DNA of 53,594 nucleotides, taken from NCBI GenBank assembly GCA_002729755.1, contig PBYT01000019.1, positions 51,849-105,442 of the forward strand, given 5' to 3'. The DNA comes from Flavobacteriaceae bacterium. Its GTDB lineage: Bacteria; Bacteroidota; Bacteroidia; Flavobacteriales; Flavobacteriaceae. This document shows positions 17,506 to 25,018 of this stretch, one piece after another (positions within the stretch are counted from its first letter, which is position 1; the number at the start of each line of letters is the position of its first letter). Under the pieces are notes generated by a model that saw only the letters and a list, made by a program, of their open reading frames with translations, was not told the DNA's origin and searched no databases. Both the position numbers and the translations under genes were made by a program.

Positions 17506-18012
17506 TTAAATTACAATAAACTCTCCTCTCATTAGTTGATAATGTCCTGGAAATGTACATATAAAAATATATTTTCCTGGTTCCGGTGCATCAAAGACTA
17601 TTGTATCACTTTCTCCTCCACCTAACATTTTTGTTGTAACAATAATTTCATCACCTTCAGGGATATACTCATTATCTCTAGCAAGTATTGCTCTTTGTGC
17701 AAAGGCATCAACATCAACACCTTTCTTTAGTAAAACAAAATTATGTCCCATAAAATCCTTTCCGATTTTTCCTACATGATTTAAAGTAAGTGTAATGTTT
17801 TCACCATAACTAACTTTTATTACTTTTTTGTCAAAGAGCATTGCATCATTAGAATTTAAAATAACTGTATTCTGGAGATCAGTATTTTGAATAACTTCAG
17901 ATGAATTTTCTTGAACACGTTCATATTGAAAATTTTCTTTTTTTTGTTTTTGGTTACATCCAGCAAGAACAATTGCAATAATTAAATAAATGTTTATTGG
18001 CTTCATAGTCAT
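17506..18012 (-). CDS. azu: Azurin-like lipoprotein (type 1 copper protein)
   Basis: Blue copper electron carrier anchored to a membrane by lipid. The lipobox VLAGC has Cys19 as the lipidation site, followed by a Lys/Glu/Gln-rich linker of about 35 residues. The cupredoxin domain keeps all type 1 ligands: His90 in MGHNFVL, Cys152 and His157 in ICTFPGH, and Met161, with azurin spacing. Apart from the lipobox Cys it has only the copper-binding Cys, so the azurin disulfide is absent. Likely partner: respiratory complexes such as cytochrome oxidase (inference). The first ATG is at 18012, a second at 18006. Confidence 0.92.
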   Translation of the reverse strand: MTMKPINIYLIIAIVLAGCNQKQKKENFQYERVQENSSEVIQNTDLQNTVILNSNDAMLFDKKVIKVSYGENITLTLNHVGKIGKDFMGHNFVLLKKGVDVDAFAQRAILARDNEYIPEGDEIIVTTKMLGGGESDTIVFDAPEPGKYIFICTFPGHYQLMRGEFIVI

Positions 18013-18024
18013 AATTTATTTATA

Positions 18025-18032
18025 CAAATTTA
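18025..18032 (-). promoter_or_regulatory. -7 element of the azurin gene
   Basis: The minus strand reads TAAATTTG, a full match, 12 nt before the ATG at 18012 and 18 nt before the ATG at 18006. No clear -33 element at the right distance. Confidence 0.4.
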
Positions 18033-18097
18033 TCATACAAAACTATTAAAACATAATTATTTAACTTTATCTTTAAGACATAATTAAAATTAATATT

Positions 18098-18640
18098 ATG
18101 AAAAAACTTATACTAATACTAGCCCTACTTACTATGGGATGTAATGCACCAGTTGAAGGATCTGGATTTTGGATTGGTGATGAAAATGAAACTTTTGTTA
18201 ATGCTTCAGATGAGCATACTGAAACATACAAAAAATGGCTTCAAGCACACAATGATAAAGATATTGAAACAATTCTATCCCTTGAAACAGATGATGTTAG
18301 GATTGATTTACCTAGTGGAATGGTAATTTCTGGAGCAGAGGCACATGCTGAGGCATTATCAAATTATTTTGAATCTGCTGATCCAGAAATGAATCTCTAC
18401 TGGGCAATGCCATACAAAGGTGTTGTTAATGGTGAAGTTTGGATTATAGCTGGCCAAGTAGTAACAAGTCACGCATTACCTCCAAATGAGAACACGGTTC
18501 AAAGAATGATTGATGCTCAATTTAAAGAAGGAAAAATATCTAGAGTAATTGCCTATGATAAAACTCCTCCTCCTCCTCCGGCTGAAGAAGAAGCTCCGGC
18601 TGAAGAAGGATCTGATGAGGAAGCTCCGGCTGAAGAATAA
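18098..18640 (+). CDS. Lipoprotein with NTF2/SnoaL-like domain and acidic repeat tail
   Basis: A 180-residue protein with lipobox LLTMGC (Cys15). The body (about 30-150) looks like an NTF2/SnoaL-type cone fold: KWLQAHNDKDIETILSLETDDVRI, then a substrate-pocket-like region, GEVWIIAGQVVTS and IDAQFKEGKISRVIAYD. Such folds can be enzymes or binding proteins; no catalytic assignment is possible. The tail is five prolines followed by alternating PAEE units, encoded by three exact copies of a 14-nt sequence. A hairpin terminator follows the stop. Divergent from azurin; a functional link is only a guess. Confidence 0.75.
   Translation: MKKLILILALLTMGCNAPVEGSGFWIGDENETFVNASDEHTETYKKWLQAHNDKDIETILSLETDDVRIDLPSGMVISGAEAHAEALSNYFESADPEMNLYWAMPYKGVVNGEVWIIAGQVVTSHALPPNENTVQRMIDAQFKEGKISRVIAYDKTPPPPPAEEEAPAEEGSDEEAPAEE
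18576..18637 (+). repeat. Three copies of a 14-nt repeat encoding the acidic Pro-Ala-Glu tail
   Basis: CTCCGGCTGAAGAA occurs at 18576-18589, 18594-18607 and 18624-18637, all in the same reading frame. It is more GC-rich than its surroundings and could expand or contract by slippage. Confidence 0.8.
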
Positions 18641-18660
18641 TTATTCCTATGAATAAATAA

Positions 18661-18685
18661 AACCCTTCAAATGAAGGGTTTTTTT
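18661..18685 (+). terminator. Rho-independent terminator after the NTF2-like lipoprotein gene
   Basis: Stem AACCCTTC (18661-18668), loop AAAT, stem GAAGGGTT (18673-18680), then a run of T to 18685; flanking A/T pairs can extend the stem by two. This is the only clear intrinsic terminator I found in the window. The T-tract merges with the -7 element of the next gene. Confidence 0.85.
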
Positions 18686-18692
18686 ATTTTTG
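18685..18692 (+). promoter_or_regulatory. -7 element of the small lipoprotein gene, fused to the terminator T-tract
   Basis: TATTTTTG directly continues the terminator T-run and stands 6 nt (TCTTGT) before the ATG at 18699, the same distance as in pyrE and ddl. Confidence 0.4.
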
Positions 18693-18698
18693 TCTTGT

Positions 18699-19070
18699 AT
18701 GAATAAGTTTATTTATCTATTTGCTCTTTTGTTCCTTTTAAGTTGCTCTAAAAATAATCCTGATACTGAATTAGAAAGTTCATATAAAGGAAAGCTTGTT
18801 GTTAAGGGGATATGTATGAATTATGTTATTCAAGTTTTAGATTCAGATTTTGATTCTTCTTTAATTGAATTGAATTGGATAAATGAATTCTCAGACATTT
18901 CGTACACTAATGTTTTTGCTCTTGGAAGTGTATGTGATTTTCCTGAGGATATAGATGAAGGAGACGAGTTTAACTTTATTATAGATAACTCAAAAGACAA
19001 TAATTGTGCTGTATGTTTAGCTTATAGCCCAACACCTAATAAATACCTTAGTATAACTGTTTTAGATTAA
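18699..19070 (+). CDS. Small lipoprotein, unknown function
   Basis: A 123-residue protein I do not recognise. Type II signal peptide (YLFALLFLLSC, lipidated Cys at about residue 16), then a small, acidic, mostly beta-predicted domain with further Cys residues (ICMNY, GSVCDFPED, NNCAVCLAY) that may form disulfides or bind a ligand. The start is the ATG at 18699; a TTG three codons upstream is possible. It is separated from the preceding lipoprotein by a terminator and may have its own leaderless transcript. The stop overlaps the convergent SDR gene by 4 nt. Confidence 0.75.
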   Translation: MNKFIYLFALLFLLSCSKNNPDTELESSYKGKLVVKGICMNYVIQVLDSDFDSSLIELNWINEFSDISYTNVFALGSVCDFPEDIDEGDEFNFIIDNSKDNNCAVCLAYSPTPNKYLSITVLD

Positions 19071-19831
19071 CCTCTGTTTATAACTGTTGAAGATGCCTGA
19101 GATTTTGAAAGGACAGTAATATCACTTATGTTAACATTTTCTGGGCTTGATATAACATAGTCAATAACATTAGCTATGTCTTCAGAAACTAGAGGGTTAA
19201 CATCCTTATAAACAGCTTTTGATCTTTCCTTATCATCTTTAAACCTAACCATTGAAAAGTTAGTTTCTACTAGACCAGGATTTATTTGAGATACTTTTAT
19301 ATTATGCTTATTTAAATCAATTCTCATTCCCTGAGATATAGCATCAACAGCAAATTTTGAAGCACAATAGATATTTCCTTTTGGATATACTTCTTTTCCA
19401 GCAATTGAACCAATATTAATAATATGCCCTCTATTATTTTTTACCATTATTTTTAAAACTTCTTTAGATACATATAGTAATCCTTTTACATTAGTATCTA
19501 TCATCATATCCCAGTCTTCAATATCTCCTTCATGAATAAAATCCATTCCATGAGCATTACCAGCATTATTAATAAGAATATCAATATTTTTCCATTTCCC
19601 TTCAAGTTCCTTAAACTTTGCAGCTACATCATCTTTATCTCTAACATCAAAAGTTAGAGTTTTAACAGTTGTTAAATTAGATAGAGACTTAGAAAGAACA
19701 GTTAGCTTTTCTTGTCTTCTTCCACATAGAATTAAAGAAAACTTACTAGCTAACTTTTTTGCAGTTGCTTCTCCTATTCCAGATGTCGCTCCAGTTATTA
19801 GAGCAATTTTTTTTGATTTGATGTTTTCCAA
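19067..19831 (-). CDS. SDR-family NADP-dependent dehydrogenase (YdfG-like)
   Basis: Short-chain dehydrogenase of 254 residues. The cofactor loop is TGATSGIGEATA, followed by CGRRQEK, which suggests NADP preference. Active site: NNAG, Ser in IGSIAG, and YCASK. The overall pattern resembles YdfG/serine-3-dehydrogenase-type enzymes acting on small hydroxy acids or malonic semialdehyde; the true substrate is unknown. Translation appears to begin at TTG (19831), with no suitable ATG. It is the last gene of the glpK-glpD-glpF operon, 7 bp after glpF, so a role in glycerol or three-carbon metabolism is possible but unproven. Confidence 0.88.
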   Translation of the reverse strand: MENIKSKKIALITGATSGIGEATAKKLASKFSLILCGRRQEKLTVLSKSLSNLTTVKTLTFDVRDKDDVAAKFKELEGKWKNIDILINNAGNAHGMDFIHEGDIEDWDMMIDTNVKGLLYVSKEVLKIMVKNNRGHIINIGSIAGKEVYPKGNIYCASKFAVDAISQGMRIDLNKHNIKVSQINPGLVETNFSMVRFKDDKERSKAVYKDVNPLVSEDIANVIDYVISSPENVNISDITVLSKSQASSTVINRG

Positions 19832-19838
19832 TTAATAA

Positions 19839-20582
19839 TTATTGAAGATATACAAATAATAATCCAGCAAGAACACCTCCACATAAAGGACCTAAAATAG
19901 GAACCCAACTATAAGCCCAGTCAGAGATTTTGTTTTTTCTAGGAATAAGTTGATATGTAATTCTTGGACCAAGATCTCTGGCGGGGTTTATTGCATATCC
20001 AGTAGTTCCTCCCAGACTTAAACCTATTACCCAAACTAATATTCCAACAGGAAGAGCCTCTAAAGAACCAATTCCAAAATTTATTTTTGTGCCTTCAATA
20101 GTTATATTTGGTTCAACTAAATATAAAACACCAAAAACAAGGATGAATGTTCCCATTAACTCACTAAAGAAATTATTCTTGTAGTTTCTTATTGCGGGAG
20201 AAGTACAAAATGTTCCCATTACAGAACTTTCATCAGAAGTTTCTCTATAATGATCTATATAAATAATATAAACTAGCCAACTACCAAAAATTGCTCCAAG
20301 TATCTGTGATATAATATACCCACAAATAAGCTCAGTAGAAAACTTTCCTGCAAATGCTAGACCTACAGTTACTGCTGGATTAAGGTGTGCTCCACTGAAT
20401 TGTCCAGTTATAAAGGCTGCGGTAAAAACAGCAAGACCCCATGCTGTAGTGATTAAAACCCAAGGTGTCATCTGTTTAGATGCTTTAGTTTTGTTTAAAC
20501 TAACATTGGCAACAATACCGTTTCCAAGAAATAACAGAATAGCTGTTCCAATGAACTCTGCGATATAAGGATTGTTCATCAT
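19839..20582 (-). CDS. glpF: Glycerol uptake facilitator (aquaglyceroporin)
   Basis: Six-span MIP-family channel passing glycerol across the inner membrane. Both half-helix NPA motifs are present: GAHLNPAVTVG and GYAINPARDLGPR, the Asp after the second NPA being typical of glycerol channels rather than water-only aquaporins. 247 residues. The ATG at 20582 overlaps the glpD stop by ATGA; a second ATG follows at once. Encoded between glpD and an SDR gene on the same strand, which fits its role as the entry step of the glycerol pathway. Confidence 0.96.
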   Translation of the reverse strand: MMNNPYIAEFIGTAILLFLGNGIVANVSLNKTKASKQMTPWVLITTAWGLAVFTAAFITGQFSGAHLNPAVTVGLAFAGKFSTELICGYIISQILGAIFGSWLVYIIYIDHYRETSDESSVMGTFCTSPAIRNYKNNFFSELMGTFILVFGVLYLVEPNITIEGTKINFGIGSLEALPVGILVWVIGLSLGGTTGYAINPARDLGPRITYQLIPRKNKISDWAYSWVPILGPLCGGVLAGLLFVYLQ

Positions 20583-22129
20583 GCTTTATAATTTTCACAT
20601 AATGTATTAAATTTTTTTAATTCTTTATCTATCCATGAATTATCTTTTTCCATAATTTCTGCCATTTTTTTTGCTACCTGAGGGGCGATTCTAATAGATT
20701 CACCAGAGTCTAAAAATAAACATCTTGTTCTTCTAGCTAAAACATCTTCAACTGTTATCGCCATTTCTTTGGTTATTGACCAATGAATTATACTATTTGA
20801 AATAAAAAATTTCTTTGATAGTGAGATATTGTCTATTGAACTTCCATAAGACTTTAATCTTCTTGCTTTTGATCCATAAACGTGAAATGGATTATCCCAT
20901 TTTACTCTTCTTTTAAAACCGTGAAGACGTAAATTTTTTGTTTTGCATTTTCTTTTTCTTAATCCCCCTAATGGTATTGAAGCATCTACTGCATCCTCAG
21001 CAATTTTTCTATAAGTAGTCCATTTACCACCTAAGATGCTAATTAAACCAGTAGTTGAAACATTAATTTTGTGACTTCTGGATACCTCTTTAGTTGATTT
21101 TTCATTACTTGTAGAAGCAAGGGGTCTTAGGCCAGTAAAAACACTTTTAATATCTTTTTTAAATGGTTTGATAGACATATACTTAGATGCATTATTAAGA
21201 ATAAAATCAATTTCTTCTTTTAAAGGTTTAGGCTCATCCAATGTGTCTTTAATTTGAGTGTCTGTTGTTCCGACAACTACATAATTTTTCCATGGAACCG
21301 CAAATAGAACCCTTCCATCAGTTGTATGAGGTATCATTATAGCATGAGGACTATCTAAAAATTTCTTTTCTAAAACAATATGAACTCCTTGACTTGGTTT
21401 AATCATTTTTTTTGAATTAGGTTGATCCATTTTAATTATTTTATCAGCAAATACACCTGTAGCATTAATTACTACTTTGCTTTTAACTTCAAAAGTTTCA
21501 CCTTTTATTGTGTCTTTAAATTTTATACCAGTAACGAGGTTGTCTTTTTTTATAAGATTGATTACCTCGCAATAATTAATTAAACAAGCATTTTGGTCAT
21601 TTGCTGTTAAAGCAAGACTAATAGCCATTCTAGTATCATCAAACTGTCCATCATGGTATATAACACCCCCTCTTAAACCCTTTTTATTTACATTAGGAAT
21701 TAATTTAATTGTCTCTTCCTTGGAAAGTATAAGAGATTTACCAAGACCTAATGATCCAGCCATCATATCATATATTTTAAGACCTATTCCGTAAAAGGGA
21801 CTACTCCACCAGTCATATGTTGGAATAACAAAACTTAAATCTCTAACTAGATGAGGTGCATTTTTTTTTAAAATCCCTCTTTCCCTTAGAGACTCAATAA
21901 CTAAAGAGATATCTCCATTTTGGAGATATCTAACACCTCCATGAATTAGTTTTGTACTTCTAGAAGATGTTCCTTTTCCAAAATCATGTTTTTCAAGAAG
22001 TAAAGTTTTATAACCTCTTTTTGAAGCATCTACTGCAATTCCAAGACCAGAAGCGCCACCACCAATAATTACAATATCCCACTGGCTATCAAAACTTTTA
22101 ATTTTATCTAAATTAGTATCTCTATTCAT
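20579..22129 (-). CDS. glpD: Aerobic glycerol-3-phosphate dehydrogenase
   Basis: FAD enzyme at the inner membrane that oxidises glycerol-3-phosphate to dihydroxyacetone phosphate and passes electrons to quinone. The N-terminal FAD-binding motif is VIIGGGASGLGIAVDASKRG; LLEKHDFGKGTSSRSTKLIHGG is the GlpD signature, and TGLRPLASTSNEKSTKEVSR lies near the substrate site. The C-terminal domain holds TVEDVLARRTRCLFLD. 516 residues, normal. It overlaps glpK by 1 nt (TAATG) and glpF by 4 nt, so the three are surely one operon. Confidence 0.97.
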   Translation of the reverse strand: MNRDTNLDKIKSFDSQWDIVIIGGGASGLGIAVDASKRGYKTLLLEKHDFGKGTSSRSTKLIHGGVRYLQNGDISLVIESLRERGILKKNAPHLVRDLSFVIPTYDWWSSPFYGIGLKIYDMMAGSLGLGKSLILSKEETIKLIPNVNKKGLRGGVIYHDGQFDDTRMAISLALTANDQNACLINYCEVINLIKKDNLVTGIKFKDTIKGETFEVKSKVVINATGVFADKIIKMDQPNSKKMIKPSQGVHIVLEKKFLDSPHAIMIPHTTDGRVLFAVPWKNYVVVGTTDTQIKDTLDEPKPLKEEIDFILNNASKYMSIKPFKKDIKSVFTGLRPLASTSNEKSTKEVSRSHKINVSTTGLISILGGKWTTYRKIAEDAVDASIPLGGLRKRKCKTKNLRLHGFKRRVKWDNPFHVYGSKARRLKSYGSSIDNISLSKKFFISNSIIHWSITKEMAITVEDVLARRTRCLFLDSGESIRIAPQVAKKMAEIMEKDNSWIDKELKKFNTLCENYKA

Positions 22130-23613
22130 TAATCTGAAAGTATCTTTCCTATTCTTTTATCCCACAGATCAATTATTGATTTTGAGTCAAAATCTTCATT
22201 AGGATTAAATATTTTATCCATTTCCCAAAGGTTGCTTAGCTCAGAAATATTTGACCAAAATCCTGTTGCAAGACCAGCCATGAAAGCGGCACCTATTGCC
22301 GTAGTTTCAGTTGTTTTAGGTCGAATAACTTTGTTGCCCAATAGGTTAGATTGAATTTGCATTAATAAATCGTTATTACTTGCTCCTCCATCAACTTTAA
22401 GATTTTTAAATTCAATACCAGCATCTTTTTGCATCTCAATGATTATATCTCTTGTTCTAAGTGCAATAGATTCTAGAGCTGCTCGAGCAATATGGCCTTT
22501 TTTAGTTCCCCTATTTAATCCAAAAATTGCACCTTGAGCAAATGGATCCCAATACGGAGAACCTAAACCAGATAATGCTGGTATAAATGTAATTCCACCA
22601 TTTGCATCAACGGTTTTTGCTAATTCTTCAATTTCAGAGGATTCTGAAATAATTTCAAGCTTATCTCTTAACCATTGGACTAGAGCTCCAGCAACAAAAA
22701 CACTTCCTTCAAGAGCATATGTTAGTTTTCCATTTATTCTCCATCCAATAGTACTAAGCATTTTATTTTTTGATCTAACTACTTTATCTCCAGTATTCAT
22801 AACACAAAAACATCCAGTACCATATGTATTTTTTACATCGCCAGGATTAAGACATAGTTGTCCAAAAAGAGAAGCTTGTTGATCACCTGCTATTCCACTA
22901 ATAGGAATGCTTTCTCCAAAAATGCTTTTATCTGTTTTTACAATTAATGAAGATGAATCAATAACTTTAGGCAAGATATTTTTTGGAACATTAAAAATAG
23001 ATAATAGTTCATCATCCCAATCATCATCATGAATATTATATAATAAAGTTCTGCTAGCATTACTTGGGTCAGTAACATGATATTCTCCTTTGGTTAGATT
23101 CCATATTAGCCAAGTGTCAATTGTTCCAAAAATTAATTCACCTTGATTAGCTTTAGATCTAAATTCTTCTTTTTTATCAAGAATCCATTTTATTTTAGTT
23201 CCCGAAAAATATGCATCAATAACTAATCCTGTTTTATCAAGTATAACTTTATCTTTCCCTTTTTTAATAAGTTCTTTACAGAAATCAGCAGTCCTTCTAT
23301 CTTGCCATACAATTGCATTAAAAACAGGTTTTCCAGTTTTTTTATCCCATATAACAGTAGTCTCTCTTTGATTTGTTATACCTATAGAATCAATTTGAGT
23401 GATATCTACATTTGAGTTATTTAATACATCATTTATTGCTTTTAATTGAGTATTCCAAATTTCTTCTGCATCATGCTCTACCCAACCTTCTTTTGGAAAA
23501 AGTTGATTAAACTCATATTGAGCTACACCATTTATTTTTCCATTTTTATCAAACAGAATTGCTCTTGAACTTGTAGTCCCTGCATCAATTGCTAATACAA
23601 ATTTTTTATTCAT
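22129..23613 (-). CDS. glpK: Glycerol kinase
   Basis: FGGY-family kinase turning glycerol and ATP into glycerol-3-phosphate. The N-terminus VLAIDAGTTSSRAILFD is the ATP phosphate-binding loop. WVEHDAEEIW, the NPSNASRTLL-like stretch (TDPSNASRTLLYNI), and GLGSPYWDPFAQGAIFGL followed by KVDGGASNNDLLMQIQ are standard GlpK blocks. I start at the ATG at 23613 (MNKKFVLAID, 494 residues); a longer frame to 23658 has no homology-like content. First gene of glpK-glpD-glpF-SDR. Upstream TTTG and TAAATTGC with about 20 nt between them may be the promoter (weak). Confidence 0.97.
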   Translation of the reverse strand: MNKKFVLAIDAGTTSSRAILFDKNGKINGVAQYEFNQLFPKEGWVEHDAEEIWNTQLKAINDVLNNSNVDITQIDSIGITNQRETTVIWDKKTGKPVFNAIVWQDRRTADFCKELIKKGKDKVILDKTGLVIDAYFSGTKIKWILDKKEEFRSKANQGELIFGTIDTWLIWNLTKGEYHVTDPSNASRTLLYNIHDDDWDDELLSIFNVPKNILPKVIDSSSLIVKTDKSIFGESIPISGIAGDQQASLFGQLCLNPGDVKNTYGTGCFCVMNTGDKVVRSKNKMLSTIGWRINGKLTYALEGSVFVAGALVQWLRDKLEIISESSEIEELAKTVDANGGITFIPALSGLGSPYWDPFAQGAIFGLNRGTKKGHIARAALESIALRTRDIIIEMQKDAGIEFKNLKVDGGASNNDLLMQIQSNLLGNKVIRPKTTETTAIGAAFMAGLATGFWSNISELSNLWEMDKIFNPNEDFDSKSIIDLWDKRIGKILSD

Positions 23614-23714
23614 AATTAAGCCTTTTTGCAATTTAGTGAAAAAGAGAACTGCCAACAAAGGGCTATTAAATTATATATGTAAAAAATATTAACTTGTAGA
23701 TTCAACAAATCATT

Positions 23715-23771
23715 ATGAAAAGGATTTTTTTTCTAATTCTATTTTATATTCTCAATTTGATGATTAAATAA
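23715..23771 (+). other. Possible 18-codon hydrophobic leader ORF
   Basis: ATG AAA AGG followed by Ile, Phe, Leu and Tyr codons to TAA, only 3 nt before the DUF456 ATG. It looks like the start of a signal peptide that ends early. It could be a chance frame, a leader peptide or the remains of a lost gene. The rest of the 161-bp gap between glpK and the DUF456 gene holds no other feature I can name. Confidence 0.2.
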
Positions 23772-23774
23772 TTC

Positions 23775-24275
23775 ATGATGGATATTATTTTATTTATTCT
23801 TGGGTTGGTTCTATGTTTAATTGGTATCACAGGAAGTTTTGTCCCTATGATACCTGGTCCATTTGTTTCATGGTTAGCTATTTTAATCTTAAACTTAACG
23901 GATGCAGTAGAATTTAATTTAAATTTTGTTTTAATAACTCTATCTGTCGCAGTATCAGTAGGGTTAATAGATTATCTAATACCAATTATTGGAGTTAAGA
24001 AACTTGGTGGATCAAAGTCTGGACAAGTTGGAACATTTATAGGGCTAGTTTTAGCCATTATAATGATAGGTCCATTTGGAATACTAGTTGGTCCCTTTGT
24101 AGGAGCTTTAATTGGTGAAATGGTAAATAAAAAAAGTTTTTCAGAATCATTAAAACCTGCATTTGGGTCGTTAGTAGGTGTGGTTGCAGGAAGTTTAATA
24201 AAATTTTGTTTAACCTTAAGTTATCTTTTTTTCTATTTAAATATTTTCTGGACATACAAAGAAAATTTTTTCTAA
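23775..24275 (+). CDS. DUF456 family membrane protein
   Basis: A 166-residue integral membrane protein with about four to five hydrophobic segments. The family features are visible: an N-terminal GITGSFVPMIPGPFVSWLAI, a central LIDYLIPIIGVKKLGGSKSG, and GPFGILVGPFVGALIGE, which is followed by the conserved Lys-rich turn. The Gly-rich pattern is typical of DUF456; no function is established. It starts a plus-strand run that continues through a thioesterase to the acetate genes. Two ATGs in tandem at 23775 and 23778. Confidence 0.85.
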   Translation: MMDIILFILGLVLCLIGITGSFVPMIPGPFVSWLAILILNLTDAVEFNLNFVLITLSVAVSVGLIDYLIPIIGVKKLGGSKSGQVGTFIGLVLAIIMIGPFGILVGPFVGALIGEMVNKKSFSESLKPAFGSLVGVVAGSLIKFCLTLSYLFFYLNIFWTYKENFF

Positions 24276-24294
24276 AAAATAAGTAAATTGTCGA

Positions 24295-24768
24295 ATGTTT
24301 AAAAAGGATTATGAGGCTTCTTGGACTGATTTAGACCCAAATTGGCATGTTGCAAACTATGCTTATAATAAATATTCTACTGATGCTAGGGTTTCTTTTT
24401 TTAATTCATTAGAGTTAAATAAAACTAAGTTTGATAAACTTAACATAGGCCCTGTTCTTTTCTACGAACATATGCACTATTACAAAGAGATTAAAATAGG
24501 TGTTAAATTTTCTGTAACTGTTGAAATAGATGGTTATAGTGAAGATGGAAAGTTTTTTAAACTTTTTCAAAATTTTTATAATCAAAAAGGAGAACATCTA
24601 GCTCATTTAGACCTTGCCTTTGGAATAATGGATACAGTCAAAAGAAAGCTAACTTTAATGCCAGAGGATTCATTTAACCTTTTTAAGGGATTATCTAGAT
24701 CAAAATCTTTTCAAATTTTATCAAAAGAGAATATGAGAATTGAAGGTAAATCTCCACTTAATATTTGA
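24295..24768 (+). CDS. Acyl-CoA thioesterase-like hotdog protein (4HBT family)
   Basis: A 157-residue single hotdog-fold protein. The N-terminal SWTDLDPNWHVANYAYNKY has the catalytic-Asp/His-Asn pattern of 4-hydroxybenzoyl-CoA-thioesterase-type enzymes (D-x-x-x-H-V-x-N-x-x-Y), and FYEHMHYYKEIKIGVKFSV follows the usual second strand pattern. Likely hydrolyses acyl-CoA thioesters; the substrate is unknown. It lies 19 bp after the DUF456 gene and 6 bp before the DUF4212 gene, so it is probably transcribed with the acetate module. Confidence 0.85.
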   Translation: MFKKDYEASWTDLDPNWHVANYAYNKYSTDARVSFFNSLELNKTKFDKLNIGPVLFYEHMHYYKEIKIGVKFSVTVEIDGYSEDGKFFKLFQNFYNQKGEHLAHLDLAFGIMDTVKRKLTLMPEDSFNLFKGLSRSKSFQILSKENMRIEGKSPLNI

Positions 24769-24774
24769 TGTGAT

Positions 24775-25017
24775 ATGAAAAAGAAATATTGGAAACAGAA
24801 TTTAATTTATTTAAGAATACTATTAACAGTTTGGTTTATATGTTCATTTGGTTTTGGAATTTTAATGGCAGAGTATCTTAACAATTTTTATCTAGGCGGT
24901 TTTCCTCTTGGATTTTGGTTTGCCCAGCAAGGTTCAATATACATTTTTGTAATACTAATTTTTATCTATGTATATCTTATGAATAAACTAGATGAGAAAT
25001 ATAATTTAAAAGAATAG
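24775..25017 (+). CDS. DUF4212 small subunit of sodium:solute symporter
   Basis: An 80-residue protein with two membrane spans. The sequence WKQNLIYLRILLTVWFICSFG and the GFPLGFWFAQQGSIYIFV block are typical of DUF4212 proteins, which are nearly always encoded directly before a VC_2705-type symporter. Only 1 bp separates its stop from the symporter start, supporting a two-component transporter. Confidence 0.93.
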   Translation: MKKKYWKQNLIYLRILLTVWFICSFGFGILMAEYLNNFYLGGFPLGFWFAQQGSIYIFVILIFIYVYLMNKLDEKYNLKE

Positions 25018-25018
25018 T

